13,849 nucleotides of DNA from Gemmatimonadota bacterium (GCA_023554435.1 JAMJQV010000033.1:1-13849); one strand, 5' to 3'; numbered from the stretch's first letter, positions 1 through 7,171 are shown. The notes: generated by a model from the letters alone, not told the origin. Made by a program: numbers and translations.

Positions 1-2
1 TC

Positions 3-1382
3 TCCGTGTTTGGAATTCGCTGGCTGGTCTCGGTCATGCCCTCGTGGTTCCCGCGGGTCAACGAAATCGCTCTCGATTCCCGCGCGCTGCTATTCACGAT
101 GGCGATCGTGGTCCTCAGCGCGGTGCTGGTTGGGCTGGCCCCGGCGATACAGGGAGCGCGAGGCAGCACGGCGGCGTCGCTCAAGGAGGGAGGCCGCGGC
201 GGTACGGCGGCTCGCGGCGGCCGTCTCCGCAAGGGCCTGGTCATCGGCGAGGTCGCGCTGGCCCTGGCACTGCTCGTGTCCTCAGCGCTGCTCGTGCAGG
301 CGTTCTACAACGTGCGTCTCGCCGACCGCGGATTTGACGAGAGTGACCTGCTGGCCTTTCGGATCGCCCTGCCGGAGCAGGAATACCCGGACGAGGTGAC
401 CGTAACGGCGTTCCACGAAGAACTGATCGAGAGGCTGGAATCTCTCCCCGGCGTGACCGGTGTAGGCACGACTTCGATCATCCCATCCCAGGGGAACAAC
501 AGCAACTACTACACCCTGCCGGGAGACGACATCCAGACGGACCAGGACCGCAAGGTCACGAACGTGCTCGAGATCACGCCTGGTTACTTCGACGCGATGG
601 ACGTCCCGATCGTGCGGGGCCGAGGGCTCGAGGACTCGGATCGCGAAGGCGCCCGGGACGTGGTCGTGATCAACGAAGTCCTGGCCGAGCGACACTGGCC
701 GGACGCAGAGCCGATCGGTCGGGAGATCCTGTTCGGCGAAGACGCGCGAGAGGTCGTTGGAGTGGCAGCGAACACAGGCGTGGCATCCGCGACACCAGGT
801 GAGCGCCCAATGGTCTACGTTCCGGTCTACCAGGTCGGGCGCAGGAATCTGGGCTACCTGGTGGAGTCCGATGCTCCGCTCGAGTCACTGTTCGAGTCCG
901 TCCGGGCCGAAGTCCGGGCCGTCGACGCCAACATCCCCGCTTACAGCATCCGCCCGCTGAAAGACGTCATCGACGAATCCCTCGGTGGCGACACGATCAT
1001 GGCCAAGATCATGAGCGTGGTGGCGGTGATCGCCCTCATTCTGGCGTTGGCCGGCGTGTACGGGGTCATGGCCTACTCCGTGTCTCAGCGTCGGCAGGAA
1101 CTCGGTATTCGCATGGCGCTGGGGGCGCAGGACGGAAACGTGGTCGCCATGATCATGCGGCAGGGGATCATCCTGGCTTCGATCGGGATCATGGTGGGCC
1201 TCGGTCTGGCCTTCGCGATGGCCAAGGGGGTCTCGTTCTTCCTGTTCGGGGTGAGTCCCTTCGAGCCTGCGACCTATGGGACCATGGCGGCGGCACTGCT
1301 GCTCTCCGGCGTGCTGGCTACCTACTTCCCGGCCCGTCGCGCCACGAAAGTCGACCCGGTGGAGGCGCTGCGGGCGGAGTAG
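3..1382 (+). CDS. ADOP/MacB-type ABC transporter permease, C-terminal part (5' end outside window)
   Basis: Inner-membrane permease of the MacB/FtsX superfamily, a type that pairs with an ABC ATPase and moves substrates or couples ATP hydrolysis to periplasmic work; the substrate cannot be told. The reading frame is open to the left edge, so the GTG at 6 is probably internal. Visible parts, numbered from that GTG: membrane helix about 28-50, helix about 77-100, a periplasmic MacB_PCD-like domain about 100-320, then the FtsX-type core with helices about 333-357, 383-407 and 425-443. Diagnostic pieces are the cytoplasmic loop SVSQRRQELGIRMALGA and the C-terminal ending ARRATKVDPVEALRAE, both typical of the ADOP family, whose full-length members are about 800 residues with two such halves. 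This is therefore the second half. It converges with the barrel gene, whose stop is 22 nt away. Confidence 0.9.
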   Translation, partial: SVFGIRWLVSVMPSWFPRVNEIALDSRALLFTMAIVVLSAVLVGLAPAIQGARGSTAASLKEGGRGGTAARGGRLRKGLVIGEVALALALLVSSALLVQAFYNVRLADRGFDESDLLAFRIALPEQEYPDEVTVTAFHEELIERLESLPGVTGVGTTSIIPSQGNNSNYYTLPGDDIQTDQDRKVTNVLEITPGYFDAMDVPIVRGRGLEDSDREGARDVVVINEVLAERHWPDAEPIGREILFGEDAREVVGVAANTGVASATPGERPMVYVPVYQVGRRNLGYLVESDAPLESLFESVRAEVRAVDANIPAYSIRPLKDVIDESLGGDTIMAKIMSVVAVIALILALAGVYGVMAYSVSQRRQELGIRMALGAQDGNVVAMIMRQGIILASIGIMVGLGLAFAMAKGVSFFLFGVSPFEPATYGTMAAALLLSGVLATYFPARRATKVDPVEALRAE

Positions 1383-1398
1383 CCGGGGGACTCCGCCC
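1372..1398. terminator. Hairpin shared by two convergent genes (possible bidirectional terminator)
   Basis: Perfect 9-bp inverted repeat: left arm GGGCGGAGT (1372-1380), loop AGCCGGGGG, right arm ACTCCGCCC (1390-1398). The left arm overlaps the stop codon of the permease gene, and the hairpin ends 6 nt before the last base of the convergent barrel gene. No U-run follows on either strand, so it is not a textbook intrinsic terminator. Position and perfect arms make a role in ending transcription from both sides plausible. Confidence 0.45.
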
Positions 1399-1404
1399 TC
1401 GGTG

Positions 1405-2205
1405 TCAGAACCGGTAGACGGCGGAGAACGTCAGGTAGTGAAACCAGGCGAACGTGTAAACGTCCTCCACGTCCGCGCCGCCCTCCAGGGTTCGGTATCC
1501 GGCCGACACCGACCAGCGGTCTGACAGGTCGCGGTACAACTTCAGAGAGACGTCGAACGCCCGACCCTGCGAAGCGGCTGCGCCGTCCGCGTCGAGCGCC
1601 ACCGACCACCCGGGAGCCGGTTGCCAGGCCGCGCCGACGTTGAGCAGCGGTACGAACCCCACGTTCGAATACGTGGAGGATACGCCTTCCTGCTCCAGCG
1701 AGATCTCCGCCGATCGTATCTTCCCGGTCAGGCCGATGTCGACCCGCCAGCTGGAGTTCGATACAAGGCGGTACCGGTAGGTGAGCCGGTAGGAATCGAA
1801 CCGGTACCGGGCGGTCGTGGGTGTCCCGGCCGCGAAGGACTCCCCGTTGAAGTTCGCCGCCTCCGTGAGCACGCCCGTGCCCTCCTGCGAGAGGGGTGCC
1901 GCGAGCAGGCGGAGTCCATGGCGTCGACCCGGACGGTACTCCGCATACAGACGAAACGCCGGGAACGGACCGCTTCCCGTCAGGTCATGCAGATCGATGG
2001 GCGTGCCGGACGCATCGTTGGGGACCTGCACATCGTTCTTCGTCTGCCAGGCCGGGCCGCCTTCCAGTTCGACGATGAACCTGGAATCGGATCCCAGGGC
2101 CTGGCCCATGGCGGGTGCTGCCAGGACGCACGAGGCGATCCCGGCAAGCAGAGCGGTGCGGACCAGGTCACGTGCGCTAACCGCCAAGGCGGGTCGCGGC
2201 GACAT
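1405..2205 (-). CDS. Predicted outer-membrane beta-barrel protein, function unknown
   Basis: 266-residue secreted protein. The N-terminus carries a signal peptide (hydrophobic TALLAGIASCVLAAPAMGQA after a basic stretch). The rest alternates polar and hydrophobic residues with many aromatics, for example YRFDSYRLTYRYRL, and ends in ...FSAVYRF. A C-terminal aromatic residue after a beta strand is the usual BAM-recognised ending of outer-membrane barrels. I do not recognise a specific family. The start is the ATG at 2205: codons further upstream in the same frame lie inside the DUF2177 gene and read as low-complexity Ser/Arg/Trp, so they are not real. This start overlaps the end of the DUF2177 gene by 29 nt, which suggests co-transcription and coupled translation. 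An inner-membrane DUF2177 protein and an outer-membrane barrel may thus be made together. Barrel nature is likely; the role is unknown. Confidence 0.75.
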   Translation of the reverse strand: MSPRPALAVSARDLVRTALLAGIASCVLAAPAMGQALGSDSRFIVELEGGPAWQTKNDVQVPNDASGTPIDLHDLTGSGPFPAFRLYAEYRPGRRHGLRLLAAPLSQEGTGVLTEAANFNGESFAAGTPTTARYRFDSYRLTYRYRLVSNSSWRVDIGLTGKIRSAEISLEQEGVSSTYSNVGFVPLLNVGAAWQPAPGWSVALDADGAAASQGRAFDVSLKLYRDLSDRWSVSAGYRTLEGGADVEDVYTFAWFHYLTFSAVYRF

Positions 2206-2587
2206 AGCCGGCCATTGAAACCAGGGTGCAGAGGACCGTTCCCCATGCCATGTCGACCAACGCGAGCTGCGTCCGAAACCCCTGCATGACCGCCAGGTTG
2301 GTGAGGTCGTAGGTCGCGTATGTGACGAGACCGAAGAAGGCGCCGAGCAATGCGGCGCGGGCCAGTGAGCCACGCTCGACCGCTGGCAGGACGACGAAAA
2401 CCAGGATGGCGCCCACGAATAGTGCGTAGAACGCAAACGCCGGCAGCCAGCGCACGTCCGCTCTCATCAGGTGCCCCATCTGATCCCTGTAGAAGCCTCG
2501 CGCGATAGCTCCGAGCCACAGGAAATCGAGGGCCAGGAATGCCAGAAGCGTTGCCGAGTATGTCAGGATCAATTGACCGAACCGCAT
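2177..2587 (-). CDS. DUF2177 family four-helix membrane protein
   Basis: 136-residue integral membrane protein matching my recollection of the DUF2177 family; its biochemical role is unknown. Four hydrophobic segments can be seen: LILTYSATLLAFLALDFLWL, AFAFYALFVGAILVFVVLPA, LLGAFFGLVTYATYDLTNLA and MAWGTVLCTLVSMAGYVAAT. Family-typical polar residues inside the helices are present: the D-x-x-W-L in helix 1, YDLTN in helix 3 and D-x-x-W-G at helix 4. The ATG at 2587 is chosen because a GGGAG ribosome-binding site (2593-2597, minus strand) sits 5 nt before it; an open frame reaching further upstream has no membrane-protein character and reads through the promoter. It is the first gene of a two-gene unit with the barrel gene. 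DUF2177 genes occur, as I recall, near light- or singlet-oxygen-response genes (cfa, DUF1365, photolyase); none of those lies in this window. Confidence 0.85.
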   Translation of the reverse strand: MRFGQLILTYSATLLAFLALDFLWLGAIARGFYRDQMGHLMRADVRWLPAFAFYALFVGAILVFVVLPAVERGSLARAALLGAFFGLVTYATYDLTNLAVMQGFRTQLALVDMAWGTVLCTLVSMAGYVAATRLGG

Positions 2588-2600
2588 CGGATCTCCCACT

Positions 2601-2627
2601 TTGTCTAGGTGTTGTCTAGGTATAATA
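2601..2627 (-). promoter_or_regulatory. Promoter/operator of the DUF2177-barrel unit with 11-bp-period direct repeats
   Basis: Two identical copies of CCTAGACAA (minus strand; 2601-2609 and 2612-2620) repeat with a period of exactly 11 bp, one helical turn. Just upstream is an AT-rich GTATTATAC element (best -10 match TATTAT, 2622-2627), which would place the transcription start near 2615 inside the repeats. No good -35 box stands 16-18 bp further upstream. Direct repeats in one orientation at one-turn spacing, each containing T-N-N-A-C-A, resemble CarH/LitR-type MerR operators as I remember them. The regulator is not encoded in this window. Confidence 0.5.
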
Positions 2628-2707
2628 CGAACAACGGCAATTCGGCGCCAGTCCGCGGACGTGCGTCGAGATGCAGGCGGGGGGACGAAGCAGTCTGGGG
2701 GGGACAG

Positions 2708-2754
2708 GCGAGAGCTTCCGGCGCAGGTGAGACCCACGCCGGAGACTCCCTCGC
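2708..2754. other. Long imperfect hairpin between zinc-ribbon and DUF2177 genes
   Basis: Arms: GCGAG (2708-2712) with CTCGC (2750-2754), AG (2713-2714) with CT (2746-2747), and TCCGGCG (2717-2723) with CGCCGGA (2737-2743). That makes 14 base pairs interrupted by a 2-nt internal mismatch and a 2-nt bulge, around a 13-nt loop. It begins 34 nt past the zinc-ribbon stop in that gene's direction, so a terminator or 3'-end stabiliser is possible; a C-run rather than a U-run follows. On the plus strand it is preceded by G-runs of 6 (2679-2684) and 7 (2697-2703). Confidence 0.35.
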
Positions 2755-2788
2755 TCAGCCCTGCATGCATTCGTTCAGGCGAAGACGC

Positions 2789-2983
2789 TCAGATCGCGCA
2801 GGTCATGTCCGTGCCGCAGCACATCGGCGACTTGATCATGCCGTGTCCGTTCGGGCACTTCGAGACGTGCACCGTGCTGCCGTCTTCCTTCGTCAGCGTC
2901 TCATGCACCAGCTCCTTGCCGCAGTTGCCGCAGGTGATGATGCCGACGCTCATTCCGCACGTGGGGCAGGTGTACAGAGACAT
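2789..2983 (-). CDS. Small zinc-ribbon/rubredoxin-like protein (64 aa)
   Basis: 64-residue cytoplasmic protein with eight cysteines: C6-x2-C9, C18-x2-C21, C43 (in CPNGHGM, with H47 nearby), the pair C55-C56 and C62. The spacing fits one or two metal-binding knuckles, most likely zinc. The C-terminal CCGTDM piece recalls the CCGxPM ending of desulforedoxin domains, so iron cannot be excluded. There is no signal peptide or membrane segment. The ATG at 2983 is chosen because GGAAG lies 9-10 nt upstream and the first residues (SLYTCPTCGM) form a zinc-knuckle start; an open frame upstream reads as arginine/proline-rich noise through the hairpins at 3021-3063. It lies 96 nt behind the propeller gene and may be co-transcribed or independent. 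Function unknown; a small metal-binding or nucleic-acid-associated protein is a guess. Confidence 0.75.
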   Translation of the reverse strand: MSLYTCPTCGMSVGIITCGNCGKELVHETLTKEDGSTVHVSKCPNGHGMIKSPMCCGTDMTCAI

Positions 2984-3020
2984 CTGTGATTTCTTCCGGT
3001 CTCGGGTTCTCGGCCAATCC

Positions 3021-3063
3021 GGCTGGACGCCAGCCAGCGTAGCATCTCGGCCCGGGTCGGGCC
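3021..3063 (-). terminator. Two tight GC-rich hairpins after the propeller gene
   Basis: In the minus direction, the propeller stop is followed after 16 nt by a 6-bp stem (3058-3063 with 3049-3054, 3-nt loop). After 13 more nt comes a second 6-bp stem (CCAGCC 3030-3035 with GGCTGG 3021-3026, 3-nt loop). Neither has a U-run. They could end or attenuate transcription before the zinc-ribbon gene, whose start is about 38 nt further on. Short stems like these also arise by chance in GC-rich DNA. Confidence 0.3.
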
Positions 3064-3079
3064 AGATCATGCGGTCGGC

Positions 3080-3967
3080 TCAGTCGCTGATCCTCATCAC
3101 TTCGCCGCCGCCGGCGGGTACCACGTACACGGCGTACTTCCCGTCGCTGCCCGAATGGAACGCGATGTAGTCTCCGTCGGGTGACCAGAACGAAGCTCCC
3201 GAAGCCAGGCCTCCAGTGTCGACTCGGCGGATGTCCGTGCCATCGGCGTCAGCCACGTGGAGCCCCTCATCGCCGTCGCCCTCCCGCAGAGCGAACGAGA
3301 ATCGGGTGCCATCGGGCGCCCAGGCCGGCGCCGCAGCGGACTGTCCCCGCGTAAGGTGCGTGAGTTGGCGTGCCACGCCCGTTTCGACATTCAGGGTCCA
3401 CACGTTTCTCACATCGTCACCACCGAAATCGTATATGAGCGATCGGCTGTCCGGCGACCACTTCGGGTGAAACTCCCGCTCGGGGGTGTCCGTGAGTTGC
3501 CGGACATCGCTCCCGTCCGAGTTCATCACGAAGATGTCCGATCCGTCCATCCCCAACTGGACGAACGCGATCCTGCTTCCGTCGGGCGACCAGCTCGTAT
3601 GCGCCTCACGCTCCGGCGTGTCCGTGAGCCGCGTCTCCGTTTCGGCGCCGACATCGAGCACGAAGATGTCCCAGGTTTCGCGCATGCCTCCCATTCCGCG
3701 CGCGAACGCGATCGCGTGCCCGCCCGGGCCCCATGTCGGGTTGGCGTCGTAGTTCGGAGCAGAGGTCAGTTCCGTGCGGTCGGATCCGTCCGGGCGCACG
3801 ATGTAGATGGACGCGCTACCGCCTGATCTCTGGTAGTACGCGATCCAGGCGCCCGTGGGAGACCACTGCGGGTGCAGTGGCTGGGCATCCAGTGGGCCGG
3901 CACCGATGCACAGCCCGGCGAGCCCCGCTGCCACGAGCAATCCAGCCCTGCATCTGGCACACGTCAT
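3080..3967 (-). CDS. Secreted TolB-like PD40 six-bladed beta-propeller protein
   Basis: 295-residue exported protein. Residues 1-29 form a signal peptide (MTCARCRAGLLVAAGLAGLC... to LDAQ); the cysteine at 20 follows AGL, a poor lipobox. The mature part is six PD40/WD40-like beta-propeller repeats, each with a W-x-P-x-x-x-x-I-A-F core, starting near W35, W79, W126, W170, W216 and W261 at 44-47-residue spacing, enough to close one six-bladed propeller. The family includes the C-terminal domain of TolB, but there is no TolB N-terminal domain. Such stand-alone propellers are thought to bind proteins or peptides in the periplasm; no enzymatic residues can be named. The ATG at 3967 is preceded by GGGGTGG; the ATG at 4015 has no ribosome-binding site and would overlap the hydrolase gene. 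It lies 22 nt after the serine hydrolase gene, so the two are probably one operon. Confidence 0.88.
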   Translation of the reverse strand: MTCARCRAGLLVAAGLAGLCIGAGPLDAQPLHPQWSPTGAWIAYYQRSGGSASIYIVRPDGSDRTELTSAPNYDANPTWGPGGHAIAFARGMGGMRETWDIFVLDVGAETETRLTDTPEREAHTSWSPDGSRIAFVQLGMDGSDIFVMNSDGSDVRQLTDTPEREFHPKWSPDSRSLIYDFGGDDVRNVWTLNVETGVARQLTHLTRGQSAAAPAWAPDGTRFSFALREGDGDEGLHVADADGTDIRRVDTGGLASGASFWSPDGDYIAFHSGSDGKYAVYVVPAGGGEVMRISD

Positions 3968-3989
3968 CGCCACCCCGTGTTCATTGGAT

Positions 3990-5237
3990 TCAGTTCTGCG
4001 GGTCCGCAACGGCATAGGCCGCTCGCATCATTCCCTCGAACGCGATCCTGGCTTCCTCGCCGGGCGCATGGTTCGCCGTGTTGAATACGAGGATCACGGC
4101 CGTCTGCTTCAAAGGCTGAAAATAGAAGAAGGCCCGGAATCCGGCCTGGCTGCCGGTATGCCCGATCACCGAGTGCCCACCGTCCTTCACCAGGAAGAAC
4201 GAAAGGGCCATGCTTTCGGTGCGACCCGTCCCAGGGTCCTCCAATACAGGAACGCGAGGCGCCCACATCTCCTGCAACGTCGCCCGGTCGAGGACCGCGT
4301 CGAAACGACGCTGCATCTCAGGACCGTGGGCCTCCCGCTTCGTCAGAAAGGCTGCGTACGCAGCCAGTTCGCTGATCGGCGCGTTCCACCCGCCGTTGGG
4401 GATCGTCACCCCCGGGTCGAAGTCGGCTCCGTTGTCTACGAGCTCGGCTTCGCCCGACGGGCCAGACACGATGTCGTAATTGTGCGACCGGTCCGGGGCC
4501 AGCCAGTAGGGGGTCACGCCGAAGTAGCTTCGGGAGAGGCCGAGCGGAGAGAAGAGGTTCTTCTGGATGTAGGCTTGCCACGCGTCGCCGGTGATCGCCT
4601 CGATGATCCTGGCCAGGTAGATGAAGCCAGGGTTCGAGTAGGAATAGCGCTCGCCCGGTCGAAACAGGAGCTCCTGGTACGGCATCATGGCCACGAGCTG
4701 GTTCCAGGTCGTGGGTTCGAACGGTTCCCAGTCCCGGCCCTCGGTCCACGGCCACGTCGGGTTCTGGAGACCGGAGCTGTGCGTGAGGAGCATCTCGATC
4801 GTGATGTCGTCGATCGCTCCGTAGGGGTCGTGGATCTGTCTGATCTCGGGTACCCATCGGGTCACCGGGTCGTCCAGTGAGAGCAGCCCGCGGTCCCGGA
4901 GCTGCATGATCGCGATCGCCGTCAGCGTCTTGGTGATCGATCCCCAGTGGAAGATCGTGCGGTCGCCAACCGCCGTGCCGGCCTCCAGGTCCGCCAGGCC
5001 GTAGTCGTGCCGGACCACGATCTCGCCGGCCCTGAGCGCCAGCGCGCTGCCCCCCACGACGCGGTTCGCCGCGACATACGTCTCGAACCGGTCGACAAGT
5101 TCGATCCAGCCCGACGGCAGTTCGGCGGAACCTCGCGTTTCCTGGGCCGTTCCGGGCCGAGCCGTCCCGAGGGAGCACAGAACCAGGACGATGAATATGG
5201 TGGGTCGGAACGCCGGGGACGGGCTGTCGTTGTTCAA
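3990..5237 (-). CDS. Secreted serine hydrolase, beta-lactamase class C/AmpC-like family
   Basis: About 415 residues, exported (signal peptide roughly 1-32, ending GTAQ). The domain is the Beta-lactamase/transpeptidase-like fold of Pfam PF00144. Numbered from the TTG start, the nucleophile motif is S100-I-T-K103 in WGSITKT, the second motif is Y200-S-N202 in YSYSNPGF, and the third is H360-T-G in IGHTGSQAG, with HTG in place of the KTG of true beta-lactamases. Members with HTG are mostly esterases, D-aminopeptidases or peptidases, so drug resistance is not implied; the substrate is unknown. Start choice: TTG at 5237 has a GAGGAG box with a 7-nt spacer, while the in-frame ATG at 5252 has no ribosome-binding site and itself overlaps that box. 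It is the first gene of the minus-strand block, divergent from thiC and followed after 22 nt by the propeller gene. Confidence 0.9.
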   Translation of the reverse strand: MNNDSPSPAFRPTIFIVLVLCSLGTARPGTAQETRGSAELPSGWIELVDRFETYVAANRVVGGSALALRAGEIVVRHDYGLADLEAGTAVGDRTIFHWGSITKTLTAIAIMQLRDRGLLSLDDPVTRWVPEIRQIHDPYGAIDDITIEMLLTHSSGLQNPTWPWTEGRDWEPFEPTTWNQLVAMMPYQELLFRPGERYSYSNPGFIYLARIIEAITGDAWQAYIQKNLFSPLGLSRSYFGVTPYWLAPDRSHNYDIVSGPSGEAELVDNGADFDPGVTIPNGGWNAPISELAAYAAFLTKREAHGPEMQRRFDAVLDRATLQEMWAPRVPVLEDPGTGRTESMALSFFLVKDGGHSVIGHTGSQAGFRAFFYFQPLKQTAVILVFNTANHAPGEEARIAFEGMMRAAYAVADPQN

Positions 5238-5327
5238 TTTACCACTCCTCATCGCGTATTCACGAGCGTGGTGGTCGCCGTCACTCTACCGCGTTGCCTC
5301 CGACGGGGCGAGACAGCCGGCCCGCCT

Positions 5328-5355
5328 TTGTGACCCACGGTCGGCCGAGTAGATT
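5328..5355 (+). promoter_or_regulatory. Candidate sigma-70-type promoter for thiC
   Basis: TTGTGA (5328-5333) and TAGATT (5350-5355) each match the -35 and -10 consensus at four of six positions and are 16 bp apart. Transcription would start near 5362, giving a leader of roughly 64 nt, too short for a TPP aptamer. This is a visual match only. Confidence 0.35.
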
Positions 5356-5359
5356 GGGG

Positions 5360-5398
5360 CGCTCGTGGCTCACCCGCTTCGCACCGGAGCCGCGAGTG
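5360..5398 (+). promoter_or_regulatory. Strong leader hairpin upstream of thiC
   Basis: Arms CGCTCGTGGCTC (5360-5371) and GAGCCGCGAGTG (5387-5398) pair over 12 positions, ten Watson-Crick plus two G-U wobbles, around a 15-nt loop. The hairpin ends 16 nt before the AGGAG ribosome-binding site of thiC. With the candidate promoter it would lie at the very 5' end of the mRNA. It carries none of the conserved TPP-riboswitch sequences (no CUGAGA, no GAACCUGAU-like segment). It may stabilise the mRNA or regulate it. Confidence 0.5.
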
Positions 5399-5425
5399 GG
5401 AACCAACTCGAGGCAGGAGACAGAC

Positions 5426-7171
5426 TTGATCAAGCCGTCCGCAGATAGCCGCTTCGCGCTGCCCGTACATGGGGCCGACGATCCTTCGACCGGGGGGCAG
5501 GGAACCACTCCTGGCAGTTTCGCGCTGGCCCCGGATGTCGGCGGACCGCTGACGTACTCGTCGCCCGATACCCCCGGCATGCCGGCTCCCTCGTCGCACA
5601 CGGCGTGGGACTTCAACCCGGCGCCCCGTGGAGCGGAGAACGCGGTGACGCAGCTCGAGAGGGCCCGCCTGGGGCTGGTCACGCCCGAGATGCACAGGGT
5701 GTCCGAGCGCGAACCGCACCTTACGCCCGGGCAGGTACGGGACGAAGTGGCGGCCGGCCGGCTGATCATTCCAGCGAACCGGGTGCACCTGGGATACAAC
5801 CTGGACCCGATGGCCATCGGGCGGGCTTCGAAGACCAAGGTGAACGCCAACATGGGCGCCTCGCCCGTGAGCAGCGGGACGGATGAAGAGGTCGAGAAGC
5901 TGCGCTGGGCGGAGCGGTGGGGCGCCGATACCATCATGGATCTCTCGACGGGCGGCGACCTCGACGCGTGCCGGGAGGCGATCATCCGCAACTCGACGGT
6001 CCCGATCGGTACCGTTCCGATCTACTCGATGATCATCGGCCGGCGGATCGAGGACCTGTCGTACGACTGGATACTCGAGACGCTCGAGCAGCAGGCGAAG
6101 CAGGGCGTGGACTACTTCACCATTCACGCCGGGGTCCTCCGGGAGCACCTGCCGCTCATCCAGGACCGGTTGATCGGCATCGTGTCGCGCGGCGGATCGC
6201 TTCTGGCCAAGTGGATGCTGGTGCACGACAAGCAGAACCCGATGTACGAGATCTTCGACGACATCTGCGACATCATGCGCGAGTACGACGTGAGCTTCTC
6301 GTTGGGTGACGGCCTGAGGCCGGGCGGCCTGGCGGACGCCACGGACGAGGCGCAGTTACGCGAACTCGAGACACTCGCCGAACTGACCGAGCGGGCCTGG
6401 GCCAAGGGATGCCAGGTGATGGTCGAAGGACCGGGTCACGTGCCGTTCGACCAGGTCGAGTACAACATGAAGCTCCAGCGCTCCCTGTGTCACGGCGCTC
6501 CGTTCTACGTTCTCGGTCCCCTGGTCACCGACATTTTTCCCGGATACGACCACATCACCAGCTGCATCGGCGCCACCGCGGCCGCCTACCACGGCGCGGC
6601 CATGCTGTGCTACGTGACGCCGAAGGAGCACCTGGGCCTCCCGAAGAAGGACGACGTGAAACAGGGGTGCGTGGCCTACAAGATCGCCGCGCACGCGGCC
6701 GACGTCGCTCTCGGAATCCCCGGTGCTCGCGACCGGGACGACGAGCTCACGAAAGCCCGGGCGGCCCTGAACTGGGAGAAGCACTTCGAGCTCAGCTTCG
6801 ATCCGGACACGGCCCGGGCCCTGCACGACGAAGACCTGGATGTCGATACCGACTTCTGCGCCATGTGCGGACACGACTGGTGCAGCGTGCGGATCAGCAA
6901 GGAAATCCAGGAGTTTCAGTCGGGTAAGGACGAAGAGTACGTGCGAGAGAAGGTGATGAAGAGCGCGGCGCTCACGTCCGAGCAGCGTCAGATCCTCGAG
7001 CAGCGCGGCGTGCTGTCTCCTGAGGAGATTCACCGGCTGGCCACCAAGACGCGCGAGACCGTGACCGAGGGTGACGACGGCAAGGCCGTTTGCCACTCCG
7101 ACTACGTCGAAAACCCGGACGAGGCGCGTCGATTGCAGACCGTGGGGCAGGCCGAACCGGGCACCGACTGA
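5426..7171 (+). CDS. thiC: Phosphomethylpyrimidine synthase ThiC
   Basis: Cytoplasmic radical-SAM enzyme that converts 5-aminoimidazole ribotide to the hydroxymethylpyrimidine phosphate (HMP-P) branch of thiamine synthesis. 581 residues from the chosen start, close to the usual 550-630. Conserved ThiC segments run through the whole length: [69 protein letters not shown] and [11 protein letters not shown]. The C-terminal cluster motif is C478-x2-C481-x4-C486 (CAMCGHDWC), which binds the [4Fe-4S] cluster. The TTG at 5426 is preferred: AGGAG lies 6 nt upstream and the protein then starts a normal N-terminus, while the frame further upstream runs through the leader hairpin. Divergent from the serine hydrolase and followed at once by a hairpin, so probably a single-gene unit; no other thiamine gene is in the window. 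No TPP riboswitch is visible. Confidence 0.97.
   Translation: MIKPSADSRFALPVHGADDPSTGGQGTTPGSFALAPDVGGPLTYSSPDTPGMPAPSSHTAWDFNPAPRGAENAVTQLERARLGLVTPEMHRVSEREPHLTPGQVRDEVAAGRLIIPANRVHLGYNLDPMAIGRASKTKVNANMGASPVSSGTDEEVEKLRWAERWGADTIMDLSTGGDLDACREAIIRNSTVPIGTVPIYSMIIGRRIEDLSYDWILETLEQQAKQGVDYFTIHAGVLREHLPLIQDRLIGIVSRGGSLLAKWMLVHDKQNPMYEIFDDICDIMREYDVSFSLGDGLRPGGLADATDEAQLRELETLAELTERAWAKGCQVMVEGPGHVPFDQVEYNMKLQRSLCHGAPFYVLGPLVTDIFPGYDHITSCIGATAAAYHGAAMLCYVTPKEHLGLPKKDDVKQGCVAYKIAAHAADVALGIPGARDRDDELTKARAALNWEKHFELSFDPDTARALHDEDLDVDTDFCAMCGHDWCSVRISKEIQEFQSGKDEEYVREKVMKSAALTSEQRQILEQRGVLSPEEIHRLATKTRETVTEGDDGKAVCHSDYVENPDEARRLQTVGQAEPGTD

Noticed and set aside
2206..2436. N-terminal extension of the barrel protein upstream of 2205
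   Set aside because: These codons read the DUF2177 gene in another frame, giving Ser/Trp/Arg-rich text, and would bury the signal peptide.
2601..2626. Plus-strand promoter with TTGTCT and perfect TATAAT
   Set aside because: Spacing is only 14 bp and no plus-strand gene lies downstream; the same bases fit a minus-strand promoter and operator for DUF2177 better.
3855..4880. Open frame (341 codons) antisense to the serine hydrolase
   Set aside because: No recognisable domain and Arg/Val-rich; the minus strand carries the SxxK, YxN and HTG motifs in order.
5250..5252. ATG start for the serine hydrolase
   Set aside because: No ribosome-binding site before it, and the codons right after it form the GAGGAG box for the TTG start at 5237.
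5238..5425. TPP riboswitch upstream of thiC
   Set aside because: Looked for the conserved CUGAGA and GAACCUGAU-type segments on the plus strand and found neither; only an ordinary hairpin is present.
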